From assembly GCF_022539665.2 (NCBI RefSeq), contig NC_081337.1, forward strand, positions 6,176,679-6,240,678: DNA of 64,000 nt, given 5' to 3'. Both the position numbers and the translations under genes were made by a program. Positions 40,315 through 52,011 of the stretch are shown one piece after another. Under the pieces are notes generated by a model. That model saw nothing but the letters and a program-made list of their open reading frames with translations, did not search any database and was not told the origin of the DNA. The stretch comes from Daphnia carinata (lineage: Eukaryota; Arthropoda; Branchiopoda; Diplostraca; Daphniidae). Position 1 is the first letter of the stretch. Every line of letters starts with the position of its first letter.

Positions 40315-41962
40315 TAAAGCGCGTGTCTGGGAGGGAATTTAGACTTTTACATTATATAAGATAAAGATAGGACGTAGGAAGGCCAAAACTAGCCTGTGGG
40401 TTTGGATCTGGCTTTAAGAATGATTGCATAGTCCAGCTCGAGAGAGAGATACGTAAGATTCAATCTATTCTGTCAATTTCTTTCGACATTTTGTAGGCGG
40501 GGTTTTGGCGAGTGGTGAAGTATGTTACAGCTAGAAGAAAAAAAAAAGACAATTTCAAAAATGGACGGGCATTGTGTTATCTTGGAAGTGAATTTCCTCT
40601 TAGATGCGTGTGCCTAACTCTTCGTTTTCTACTCCACACTGCACTGGCACGGCTATATGAACAAGGAGGGAAAAAATGGCCGGCAATGTGTTTGTTTGAA
40701 TAGCACAGTCTGCAGAATTTCACCCCATTCTCTCGTTTGGAACGCTCGAGAGACGGGCGTCCAACTGGGCGGCGGATTAACAGCTCGCGGCCACGAGAGT
40801 TTCCACGGAAGGATAGAATAGGAATGAAGGGGAGAGAGATAGCAGAAGCGGAATATACTGCCAGCGCTGCCATAAAAGTTGATTGGACTGTCCGAAGTTT
40901 TTGCTGCGGGTCGAATTAGCCGGCCAGCTCGAGTGATGAGATCCGCAGCAATTCTGCCTATCTATAGATGTATATGCGCAATGATGAGCGTCGGCATCGA
41001 TCTGAATTAAAGTGACGCACGGCACCGCCAGGCGTCGGATGTCTCCAAGGAAAAGCCGACAAACACACACACGCACACGGCAACGCTTATTTGACTACAA
41101 CGCACAACGTCCAATGTGTAACAATCAAACAAATCAATCTTTGTCCCTTAACGTTCCTCGTCCAAAAACACAGATTTATTTTTGTTTTCCGAATGCCAAA
41201 ACGTCATCCACAATTAATGAACTCAAAGTGGTTGATCACTTGATTTGCTTCTTCCACTTCATTTCCAAAGTGAAGCAGAGAAAAAAAAAAAACGTCAAAA
41301 AATCTGCACCACCTTGATTCTCTTCATGCCATTTATATCTGGATAATCGCCTTTTTTTTTGTGGCTATCTCGTCTGAAATATTCCACATGAATACTCGAC
41401 GGAGGTTGCCACACTCCACGTATATCGTTCGGTCTATTCTCCTGCACGTTTCTCCCCTCTTTTGTACTCGTACGTACCGAATTGGTCCAACGAATCGATC
41501 CCATAGAGAATCCCCCGCATAGACGTTGGTTGTCAGATTACTATCGTGACCACCTAGCAAGAATAGAAGACCGTGCAAAAGAGGAGCCCAAAATTAGAAG
41601 AACAGTGCCTTTTCCAAGTTGATAAAACGAACAAATAAAAGTTGTGATATGTCCCCCATGCCCCGCCCCTCTTTCTGTTTCTTTACAATCAAGAGAATCA
41701 ATATTGTGGATTATGGGGCACGTGTGGGTGGAGGGTCGCAAGACATTTTAATTGGCCCTCTCTCAACTACCGGCGTCTAGTCATATAGTTTCTAGGAAAA
41801 GGCAAAGGGGTTCACTTGCAAACAAAATACCGGCATCTTTTGTGACTCCTCAACACGTCATTCGATATCGATCGGTAATTCTATCTATCTGTTTTTTGAA
41901 AACAATGAGCTAGGTTTGGTCAGCTGAAGTGCCACCCGCAACTTAATCAGCTTGAAAAAAAA

Positions 41963-41978
41963 AAATAAATAAATAAAT
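41963..41978. repeat. (AAAT)4 simple repeat
   Basis: Four AAAT units after an A run. Confidence 0.85.
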
Positions 41979-42669
41979 CAACAGGGTAAAAATGAAAGGC
42001 ACAAGAAAATCATGGCGTGCAAAGTGGACGCAAAATAAAATACAGCAACAAAAATAAATGAATTGATTTTTAAATTGTTCAAGGCAGACATCCAATCGGT
42101 TGGTAACTAGCACAGCCCCTCTTTCCTGTAGGCTGCAAGCTCGCACAATCCGTTCTAACCAAACAAATGACAGAAAAATGTACACAGGGCGACGGTGGTC
42201 TCGGCGCTTCATCACTTTTATTGCGGCTAATCAACAACAAATGACGTCGCTTTTTTTCCCCTTTTTACGTGCAACAGAGAGAGAGAATAACAGCAATGTT
42301 CGCCTCGTTTTCTTTCTAACCCACTCACCAGTGCCACCACCCCGCATCCGGCTATTACGTGTCCTCTTCGTTCTGAGGCACACGCACCCATTACACGTGA
42401 CCTTCTATGATGTTGTATGACGTCCTCGTCCTTTTCCACCCGACTGTCTTGTACTACAAACAACAACGTCCATAAAAACTGAAGGGAAGCCATTAGAGAA
42501 ATGAGCTCGTCAATAATGTCAATTTCGGAAATTCCTTTCTACTATTTACGAGCCAGGCTGAGAGCAGAACACGAGTACACCGTAAGCCAGTATCAATCTC
42601 AATGCTGGCAATCGTGACGGGTCTCCGGGTGGGCGGATGTTAAATGAAAAAATAACTAATAAACTCGAA

Positions 42670-42691
42670 ATGTCGGGCTTAAACAATAACG
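42670..42691 (+). other. Possible short first coding exon
   Basis: ATG at 42670 with a purine at -3 opens a few codons (MSGLNNN) and runs into a consensus donor GTAAGT beginning near 42692. Short initial coding exons followed by long introns are common in arthropods, but no matching acceptor exon was found. Confidence 0.08.
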
Positions 42692-43186
42692 GTAAGTGTG
42701 AACTCGAGCTTGTACTTTCACCTTTTTTTTGTGTGTGTATGCAAATGTCACGGCGCTTTGTGTCTAAAAAATAGATCGTTGTCAAGGAAAAGACATCACG
42801 AAGGACAAAATGGGAAAGAAAACAACATTCTTTGCCTTAGGAAAGACGGTGTGTCTTTCTATCCTCAGAGCCGTACGATTAGGTGTTTTATGCATAAATG
42901 GAAGCGCTCGGGACACGATTGTGCACGCGTGAACGGACAAACACTGATTCCTTTTTATTTCTCTTTTTCAATTTCCGAAAAATAAACAAACAACATCACC
43001 GACATCAAAAGCAAAGAGTTTCTCGACGCTAGATGTGGCATGCCTTTGAATAAAAAGAAGATGTCGTAAAAGACACGAAAGTAACGAGAACCCAACGGCA
43101 AAACACGAAAGGAAAGGGGTCGCACAGTTCCTCTTTCATACACTTGTAATATTTTAATAATAAGCACACTTTCAGTGACGATGATA

Positions 43187-43187
<1 letters not shown>

Positions 43188-43224
<37 letters not shown>
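43188..43224. repeat. A37 tract
   Basis: Longest homopolymer in the window. DNA before it does not match that before the other A tracts. Confidence 0.95.
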
Positions 43225-43227
<3 letters not shown>

Positions 43228-44489
43228 AGCTGTCCTGAAAAGGCTTAGACTAGAGCTGGCACGTTAGGCAAAACTATAAAACTGCAGCCGTGCATGTTTA
43301 GACGCACTAAAAGCTGCGTACGTCAAATGAAAGCATCATCGTTTCCGATAGTAAATCTTGTCTTTTTAAACAACAATAGCATGCTACCTGTAGGTTTTCA
43401 AAGCAAAAGGCAAGAAAAAATTGTCATAAGTCAAAATGAGTTTTCAAAAACAACAAAACAACGCAAAAATAATGGAGAATATACGTCCGCTAATTCAAAC
43501 TGCAAATGGTTGACAAAAGCGGGAAATACGAGGTTAAAGTATTTTACTGATCGGCTTTGTGAATCGATGAACGCAAAATAGGGGAATACTAAAAGGACCG
43601 TCAATCCCTGGGCGCGGGACATTGGATCTGATTAAATTTCCTAACGAAGTAAAACTGTTTCCTTTGAAGGTGAAATACGAACACAATTTCACGTCGTCTT
43701 TCTCATCCACCGCTTTACGTAGTTCTAAATTGGGGACATTTGCATGAGCATGAGAGTTGACGCACCTTGATCGAAGCGAAGCTCAATTTTATGCGTGTGC
43801 CACGTGCGCATCTATTTTTTTATACCCATACATCCGCCGTTCGTTCCGCTTTTGTGCCAAATAGAAAGAAGGGGAAACGATTTGAAATCTTCCTGTTTCT
43901 CTTTGTCTCGCGAGATGCAGCTGTCCAATATCTCACACTAATAATGAACTATTCATTGAGCTCGGGGATGCTAAACGAGTTTCAGTCGATGTTTAATAGA
44001 AATTGCTCCAATGTACTTGAAAATTTAAAAACAAATATAAATCTCAAATTCACAAAAAAATGTAGGACGCAAGAGCTGAGACTGGTTTAACTGCCACGCG
44101 AATGACTTTACGGTTATGACTTAAGCACAGTTGCAACTTCACTGCGTGACGTATGTATACAAATCGTTTCAACCAAGTTAGCAAAAGAAATATATATGTA
44201 AAAGAAAAGAGGAATGTTCATAAAAATTCATGAGAGGAAAGCGGCCGTCACCATTTCTCAAGAGGTTCTTTTTGCCCGACCGCCGCTGTGGTATATATGG
44301 CAGTCCGCTTCTCTTTATTGTTCACCATCGTAACCACCGAGCTTTTGGCAACACATCCGTTGCTGCATGTGCCCAGAAAAAGGGACCGAAGGGACGAATG
44401 AAACAATCGAAACGGTACGGCAACAAACAGTGAATCAACAAACAGCGTTACAAGATAAACGTGTCAACCAGAAAAAAAGAAACAAGTAT

Positions 44490-44492
<3 letters not shown>

Positions 44493-44527
<35 letters not shown>
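44493..44527. repeat. A35 tract
   Basis: Thirty-five consecutive A. Confidence 0.95.
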
Positions 44528-44529
<2 letters not shown>

Positions 44530-47500
44530 TCTTCTGCTTAAGAAAGAAATATTGAAGAAAAGGTGTAAATCGAAAACCAACTTTCTCGGGAATCGCACAA
44601 GTTTTTTTGGGAAATCCTATGCGAATACGTAGTTTTCTGCGATTCATTTTGGAACGTCCGTGGCAAAGCCGCAACATTCATCAGCTAAAGTTATGTACCA
44701 ACGATGTTTCAATCGAAACTTGCATGTTGTTTGCAAAGTATACGAATTTTTCGACGCAAAAAGAAATGGTAAAAAAAAAAAAAAAGAGACAGGATAGATG
44801 GAAAAGATGAGCGTATTCCTTCGACTTCAAGACAAACTGACAAGCTACTCGTTTGAATGATAAGGCCATCGTTAGCACAGAGGACGTTAGGGCGAGAATT
44901 GAAGAAAGGAGAAGCCACTTGCTCTTAGGCAACTCGTTCGTTGACACGAGGCGTGAGGAAACGGACGAAATGGAAAGAGAATAAAATAATGAGAAAAAAA
45001 AAATGTCAAGGAAGAAGAAAAGAAGGCCAGGCTGGCACACAACTTGGCTCTGACTTCCTGACGTCAGCCTGGTTACAAGGGGAAGAATAAAAAAGAAGAA
45101 AGATATTGTGGCACACAGACGCACACCAGATAGGACAGTAAGAGTTAATGGCAGTAAGCGGAAGCAAATGGCGCACTAGGCACAAGGGGGAAAAAGAAGC
45201 CATCTAGACTCTTCCCTTCCGAGCATCTTTCGAGTCGTTAGATTGCCAGAGAAAAGAGACGCACACACACACAAAGATGGGGTGGTTGCAGCAAGTGGAT
45301 GGCAACTGAACAAGAGCCTCGTCCGTCGACAATAAAAATAAAGATGTCCTAGACGAATTTCTGTTTTTTTTTTTTTTTTATCCCCCCCTTTTTTTTTTAT
45401 TTTTTTGGAGAGTGGCCATTCTCCATTTCCTGTCTTTGCAGTATCGTCGCGTATCCTGATGTCATATACTCGGGCGTTCCGTTTTTTTCTTTTTCTCGAC
45501 ATAACGGGTAGAATATTCCCTGGTCCGTCCCCTCCGTGATTTTGTTCCTCCTCGGCCGAGACTTCAACCACCAAGTACAAGTCAATTCCGCCCATTGAAC
45601 CCCAAAAGCCAACCGACTGGACACACCCTCCCCCATCTAAAAGTCTTGGCTGCCGAGGAGATTGTGTCTCGCCGATTTCAGCCGAAACGAGAGAGACCCC
45701 CCGAATCAAGAAAATCCTTATCGATTAGGCATTAGCACACGCCCGACATGGTTCCGTACTTGTCGATAGAAAAAGAAAGAAATGGCATTTATTAATCCAT
45801 AGGCTATGATGGTTATCCTTCCGAATATTCGAGATGGCCACTGTCAAATCCCTCGGCATAAAGGCACAAGAGTACAACAACAACAAAAAAAATGGGCGCT
45901 TAAAAGTAGAATTAAAAGGCAATCCAAGACGCGGGCTTGCGTTTCTGCATTATCCATCAGTTCCATTTTCCTTAGACTTGTAATGCCACTTTTTACTTCC
46001 GTCTTCCACAAGCCCTCCCCTCTTCATGAAAAAAAAAAAAAAAAACGAAACTATCGCCGTACATCATCAATGACTCTTCGGAATTGACGTAAAAGATTAT
46101 TTGGCCGTAATCTTCTTTCCTTCCTTTGGCACGAGACGTTGTTTGTCTATCATCCGAAAGGTGATTGATATAGTACCACACAGCACGAAAAAAGGGAAAC
46201 GACATCAGGGAGGTTGACTTCCGTTCTACAATTCCCCATCCTCAAAGAGCGTTTGGAAAGTCAAGAAGTCGCAGCGAAAGTTTTCTCTAGTGCAGAGTTT
46301 TCGTAAATCAAATCCATCGGTAAAGTCAAGTTGCCACTCTTTTTTTTTCTTAGCAATAACGTGTACTGTATCGAGTTACATCCACAAGAAGAGGTACCTT
46401 TAATAACGAACTACATTCCAAGTTATCACCGAGGCAATAAATCAGTCACCAATTTCTCGGGGGTTGTCTTCCACCAGGACACGGAGATCTTCCATATCAG
46501 ACTTGGGGGGAGTGAAAACATGTCAAAGGTCTTACGGTACACAAGCGTCGGTGGAACCCCAGCGGAAAAGCGAAAAACAGTTATGCATCAAACAGCTTCA
46601 AGCAATTCGAGTTTAAAGTTGGGAGCTATACTTGAAAACCGTTGCAGAAAAAACAAAACCCGGGGCAGATGTAGTCACGAACGAGTACGAACGTTAAAGA
46701 AAACACATTACTTATCAGCACTAGAGGGAAATACGATCGTATTTTGCTGCTACGGATCAAAAGATCTCGAAGCGTGACTCCGAATGTTGGCCTACCTTAA
46801 AATTCGATCGATGGGAAGAGGGCGCAACTTGGCAAACATTGGATTTTTTTTTTTTACGGATAATTTAGGCTTCGATCACAAACTTTTCCTATTCGACCAG
46901 CTCAGATATTTTGCCTGCGCTGCAGAAAAAAAAGCTTCTAAAAAATAGGCTGTTATAACATTGGATAAAAAATGATTGACGTAGGGACGCGTGATCCAGA
47001 CGACCGCAGGCGAGTGTGAAGGGCGCATAGGAGATTGGCATCACGTATCTTCACACTCCGGAGTGGAAAAAAAAAACAACAAAACAAATAAACATTTGTT
47101 TATTTATTTTTTTTAAGGCTCCACTTAGATCGTTATCAAATCTAATTCCAGTAATGGCAAGTTTGGCTATCTGCCAAGTTCCCCATCAAGAATCTCCTCG
47201 TTACTGACGCAATACTCTGGAATAAAGAGCTATGCAAATCGTGCCAATCCAATTTAGTTGTCTGCGACTGGTTGGCTGCGGATGCTGTACCCCTTGATGA
47301 TCATCTTGAAGATTCACGAGCTAACAGATACTATAAGACGTACCCCGAGAAAAACCCCAGCGTCTTGGCAACTCATCGTTAATCACCCACCATCTACGGC
47401 TATTAGCCCGATGCATAAATCGAGAAAAACCTAACCCTCCAAATATATTTTTTTCTTACTTCACGTCATGTCGACGCACAAAGGCGTAGGTGATTAACTG

Positions 47501-47612
47501 ATTACTGAAATCAATGCGTAGATGCACGCGTGGGAGATCAGAGCTTTGTGAACGGCGGCGGGAAAAAATAGGTAGGAAAGTCTGGCTTTTGATGCTCTTT
47601 CATTTCTATCAT

Positions 47613-47613
<1 letters not shown>

Positions 47614-47645
<32 letters not shown>
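47614..47645. repeat. A32 tract
   Basis: Thirty-two consecutive A. Confidence 0.95.
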
Positions 47646-47648
<3 letters not shown>

Positions 47649-49829
47649 GAAACGATGCTTCAATTTCGAAGAATTCTAAGTAAGAAAGAAAGAAACTAAA
47701 CAATCGGCCGACTTCCGTAGCGGGATGGTTTCATTATTCAAGTAACTCTTGTAGCCAAATCATTAGGCTGTATTATGTTTCTATACTCAACGTCTGGAAA
47801 CACGAGTGATGGAAGACGTGACGGTATAATCTTCAACTCAGAAAGGGAAAGCCATGGGAAAAAAGGAGAAAAAAAAGGACCGGCCCGTTGGGATACGGAG
47901 AATAAGACAGATCTGCCAGTTCCGCCGCAATGTTTCTAAGGGAAATAATTAAGTCAAAAGGCCGAAACAATGAAAACAAAATAAAATGGAATAATTCGGT
48001 CTTTTGTCTTTTATTTCCATTGCCAAGACGATAGAGCTCTTTTGGACGGCGTCGACGAGCTTTTGCCAACTGCGCAATCAATAAAAAGAAAAGGACCACG
48101 CAAACAATACTATGGCCCATGTCCAAATCCAGCAGAATCGCTTCAAAGCAATTGCACGCGCCACTGCACACGCCCTTCAAAAATAATCAAGATTTTGTTT
48201 TGATTGCCCCATAGTTGACCAGCATCAACCCATACACTCCTTCAACGCGCGAAACAAAATGAGAAAACACCTCACCCATACGTGGCTTCTTTTTATAGCT
48301 CATCCTTGATTTCTGTATCTGACTGGAACCAAACAGAAATGAAGAAAAACGCCCAGTTGACATTCGCTGACAAAGATATATAGGCACACTCTATCGTCCT
48401 ATCTCTTTTTCTCTGCAGATCCTACCGGACGCAGTTCCGGCAGTCGAGCAAAGGAGGAAGAATATATAGCGTGCCCAACTTCCGAATCTCTATGCCAACT
48501 CAGTCGACTTTTCTATTCTCTCCGTCTGCTTTTCCCTTCTTCTTTCTGTATCTCATGCAAGAAAAGTGGGTGACTAGATACTACTATTAAAATAATCCAC
48601 AACAAATCGATGGAGCTTTCTCCGAAACGAGGGGACGGGGTACAGATTCTGTTATACGAATTGCTATTCACTGATTTTCACCATGACTGGCTATAAGCTA
48701 GACCTAGTCCGATGAAGCCGGGATGAACCAACTGAAGAAAACCAAGGGTTCGGTAAAGAAGAAGAAGGAAAAAAACGGAGTCAGATTGATGAGTCAACGT
48801 TCATCTCATTTTTTTTTTTTTTGGTATGCCTGCCAAAGTTGCCAGTCAAGCGAGACATTGCAATACTGTGAATCCTTTCAAGCGGGCATCAAACAACATT
48901 CCTTCACATACAACATGGGACTAAACAAGAACGAAACACAGTCAGCGAAATGTTCGGTTCCACTGCATTCAATCCACACCATCACGGAGAGTTCGTAGAC
49001 ACGCATCGCAAATCTCAACCTCAAACGAGAGGAAGCATATCTGTAGATGAGGTGAACGTTCTAGTGCGCCCTTTTCGTACAGCACGGAACACTTAACGGG
49101 CAGACACGATAAAAAAAGAAACATCACGGGACGTTTTACTGGCATACGAAAAGCGGCAAAATATCAAAATAATCAACATCTTTGGCAGTATTACAAAATA
49201 CGATACTCCCGCCGATGCGTGCTCGAGAGCAGTTAATAGGTTTCTATTAAATTCCTAGAGGTTGTTTTTTTTTTTTCCAACCCACAATTACCATGAAGAA
49301 CGACATTCCCTCCTCGGTGTTCATCCGCCCTAAGGTCCCTCCCACGCAAATCGGGGATCTTGCATCTCTTGCCAAGCTGCATGTCATTTTATAGTAGATT
49401 TATTCAGCCAAGAGGTGAAGAAAAAGAGGCATTTCAATGTGACTTGTAATTTAATGAGTTGCTCTAATTGGCTTTGAAGCTCAGAACGTACAATTGCGCA
49501 TTCCGATCCAACTGACAACTTTTTCGACGGCATATTTTGATAGAACAAACACACGACTTGATTGATCTTTTCGTTCTTTACATTTGCATAGGAAGGATAG
49601 CACACACAAGCAGGGCGGAGACAGACACGCCAAAAAAAAAAATAGCAGACACAATCGATTATAAAGTAGGACGTAGGTCAGCGGATGCTGCGGAGGGGAA
49701 AGAGGCTCGATAGAGGAAAAAAAAAATCAACTCTGTCGTTCATGATCTACAACGACTGTTGACTGATGACCCACCATTCTTTTGGGGAGCCCCCTCCAGA
49801 GCCTCAACGTATAGAATGGAGTGTGCAAT

Positions 49830-49843
49830 CCCCCCCCCCCCCC
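49830..49843 (-). repeat. C14 tract (G14 on minus strand)
   Basis: Fourteen consecutive C, 19 bases before a GC-rich hairpin. Confidence 0.95.
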
Positions 49844-49861
49844 TCCACGTCCATCCGTGTC

Positions 49862-49882
49862 GCCCTGGCATGCCACCAGGGC
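49862..49882. repeat. GC-rich hairpin, 7-base stem
   Basis: GCCCTGG (49862-49868) and CCAGGGC (49876-49882) pair around a 7-base loop. A nested 10-base palindrome TGGCATGCCA lies at 49866-49875. It follows a C14 run and precedes the E2F/CCAAT cluster. Confidence 0.5.
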
Positions 49883-49980
49883 ACTATAAGAATAACAATA
49901 ACACTTGAAGAAGGAATGATTAAATGCCTTTCAGGCGACTGCATGTCCACCGGGTGCAATCGGCGACAAAGAAACAGGAA

Positions 49981-50067
49981 TTTTCCCGCTTGATTGGTTA
50001 CACAGACGTCAACAATGAACGTTGCTGACGGTCTCTCCAGACTTTTCCATTACTGAACGATATATAG
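49981..50067 (+). promoter_or_regulatory. E2F / CCAAT / TATA-like cluster
   Basis: TTTTCCCGC (49981-49989) is a full E2F-type site. ATTGG (49993-49997) is a reversed CCAAT box four bases further on. TATATAGG begins at 50061. The order and spacing resemble a promoter, but no ORF or exon with support begins just downstream on either strand. Confidence 0.2.
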
Positions 50068-51335
50068 GAGCGTTCGGAGAACGTGGAAAAAAAAAAGCTT
50101 CGGCTTTGCCCCGCGCGTCGATCAATCGAATCAAATAGGTTAGGCTGCCGGACAGTGGGCAAAAACGATAAAGTTAGATCGAAACATTGTAGAAAAGGTC
50201 TTGACCTCCATTATCCCGCCCTTGTCTTCATCTCAATATTGTAGTATTCAATTGACTATTGTCTTCCAAATGGCGAAATGCAATTAACTGCAGGGAGTTT
50301 TAGAGTTCAAACGTCTGCCAGTCTGATGGCGCGCTCGCAAAATGTACAAAAGGGCTCTCTATGTGCGCCACACTGGAGTTTGAAGCTCATAAATGTTAGA
50401 CGTCGATGAATAAACGACTTGGTGGCCGTCACCATATTGTAGAAAAACCAACATTAAAACCGCTGGTACAACGTAACCGTATCGTTTATACATGCGTGCG
50501 GCATAGCGCAAACCAAAAGTTACGTGCGGATCATCCAAAGGTGAAATTTGCTAATAGACGGAAAAATCAAAATTATAAAAACCGTGCGAAAACTTGGCTC
50601 TTGACGAAGCGCTGCGAAAGATTCACTCGATAACCCCGCTGGATGTTACGCTTTTCCATCCCTTTTCCGCCTTTATATATATTTTTTTTTACCCACCTTT
50701 TATTTCATCTTCGAGGGAGTAAACAGAGCTCAATCAATACCCTTCGGGTGCGATAACGAATAGTACACACAAAATAACACGACTGGATTGAAGAGAGACA
50801 ACGGCAAAGAAACAACAGCTGAACTCAATTTCCAGAGTGACGTGGCTAAAACAAACAGACAAAAAAATCACAGCCAAAATTCTTGTGATATCAGAGCGCA
50901 TTCAAAATTGGAATTTGCCAAGATTTGTTTGAAGTATCGACATTTTTACCCGATTTTTGCATGCGCATATACAGTTTGGGTTCAATAGCAATTTTCAGCT
51001 TTCACACGCAAAACACCAGACACCCATATTCAGCCGAGCGGAAGTGAGTCCGTGCGCTTGCATAATGTAACGGCCCTGCTGTCCATACGAAGAATGCGCG
51101 CAGTTTCCTTTTTTTTTTTTTTTTTTGCACTCTTCTCGATCGAACGGAGGAAAAATTTCAGAATCGCAGGCTCCCTTTCTGCCCGGATTTATTTACGAGT
51201 CAACAACAACAACAACACAACAAAAATGTCTCTAAAGTGATAACACTGTACGAACGACTGGAATATCAAAACGGATGACGAGTAAATGCTGAAACAAAAA
51301 CAAACAAGAAAACATATTTCTCTTTAAGAGCAGCT

Positions 51336-51400
51336 AGGGGGGCGGATTTCATGCCCAACGAGGCATTCAACGAAATATAAACATGCCGCCCCGCCCCCCT
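51336..51400. promoter_or_regulatory. Inverted pair of GC boxes
   Basis: AGGGGGGCGG (51336-51345) and CCGCCCCCCT (51391-51400) are exact reverse complements 45 bases apart in otherwise AT-rich DNA. A further CCGCCCC overlaps the right arm (51387-51393). Sp1/KLF-type proteins bind such boxes, and the pair could also form a stem. Confidence 0.3.
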
Positions 51401-52001
51401 CATCCCTTCCTTAGAATAAATAATACGTCGTGTTTAATATTACCGTTGCATGATGCCCGGAAAGAAAAAGTGCCAACATGATAATCGTGAACCATAGTTG
51501 TCAGCTGTGTCACCATTTCGTACAATTATGTTTCCTTTTTTTTTTTTTTTTACATTCGTTTTGGGGCATATCACGATGGTCGATTCAACAGAGAATCAAG
51601 ATGAATTCCATCATATTTCACTCAAGAGTCGCTCGCCATAATCGTATTGTTTTCGTCTTTTTTTAAATGCCACACAGTTCTGTGAGCACGATAATAAAAA
51701 AAAAAATGAAAGTTTATTCTTAGTTCTGACGAGAGTAAAGTCCTCGTTAATTTTAACTCAATCTCAAAATCTCAAAACGTAAGACGCATGAAAGGCGATG
51801 ACGCTATTGGGTTATGTCTGCGCCAAAAAGCGTAGGTTGCCGGATGCCACAAAGGAGGATACAAAAGAAGAGAGACAATGCGATCATGCTCGACTCGTCT
51901 CTTGCGATTATTTCCAGAGTCAGCCTGTTATATGCGTACGCAGTAAAAAAAACAAAGTACAAACGCAGAGCGCAACATATCAAAACAAAACCCTCCAAAA
52001 A

Positions 52002-52011
52002 GGGGGGGGGG
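52002..52011 (+). repeat. G10 tract
   Basis: Ten G followed by AGGGGAGAG. Confidence 0.95.

Larger units (their letters stand above)
39080..49820. other. Intergenic DNA, A-tract-rich
   Basis: Holds three A runs of 32-37 bases, a G14 run and an AAAT array. The 148-codon frame at 46331-46777 has no recognisable domain. A TATATATGG word at about 44292 has no supported gene after it. Confidence 0.6.

Noticed and set aside
46331-46777. 148-codon plus-strand frame
   Set aside because: Looks protein-like in composition but matches no family I know and lacks exon signals.
43188-47645. A tracts as retroposon tails
   Set aside because: Upstream sequences share no similarity and no target-site duplications were seen.
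48463-48505. TATATAG followed by TCAGTC
   Set aside because: Spacing of 37-39 bases is outside the usual range and no downstream element or gene follows.
50866-50889. miR-2-like seed ATCACAGCC with a small stem
   Set aside because: Only about six pairs form; no precursor-length hairpin.
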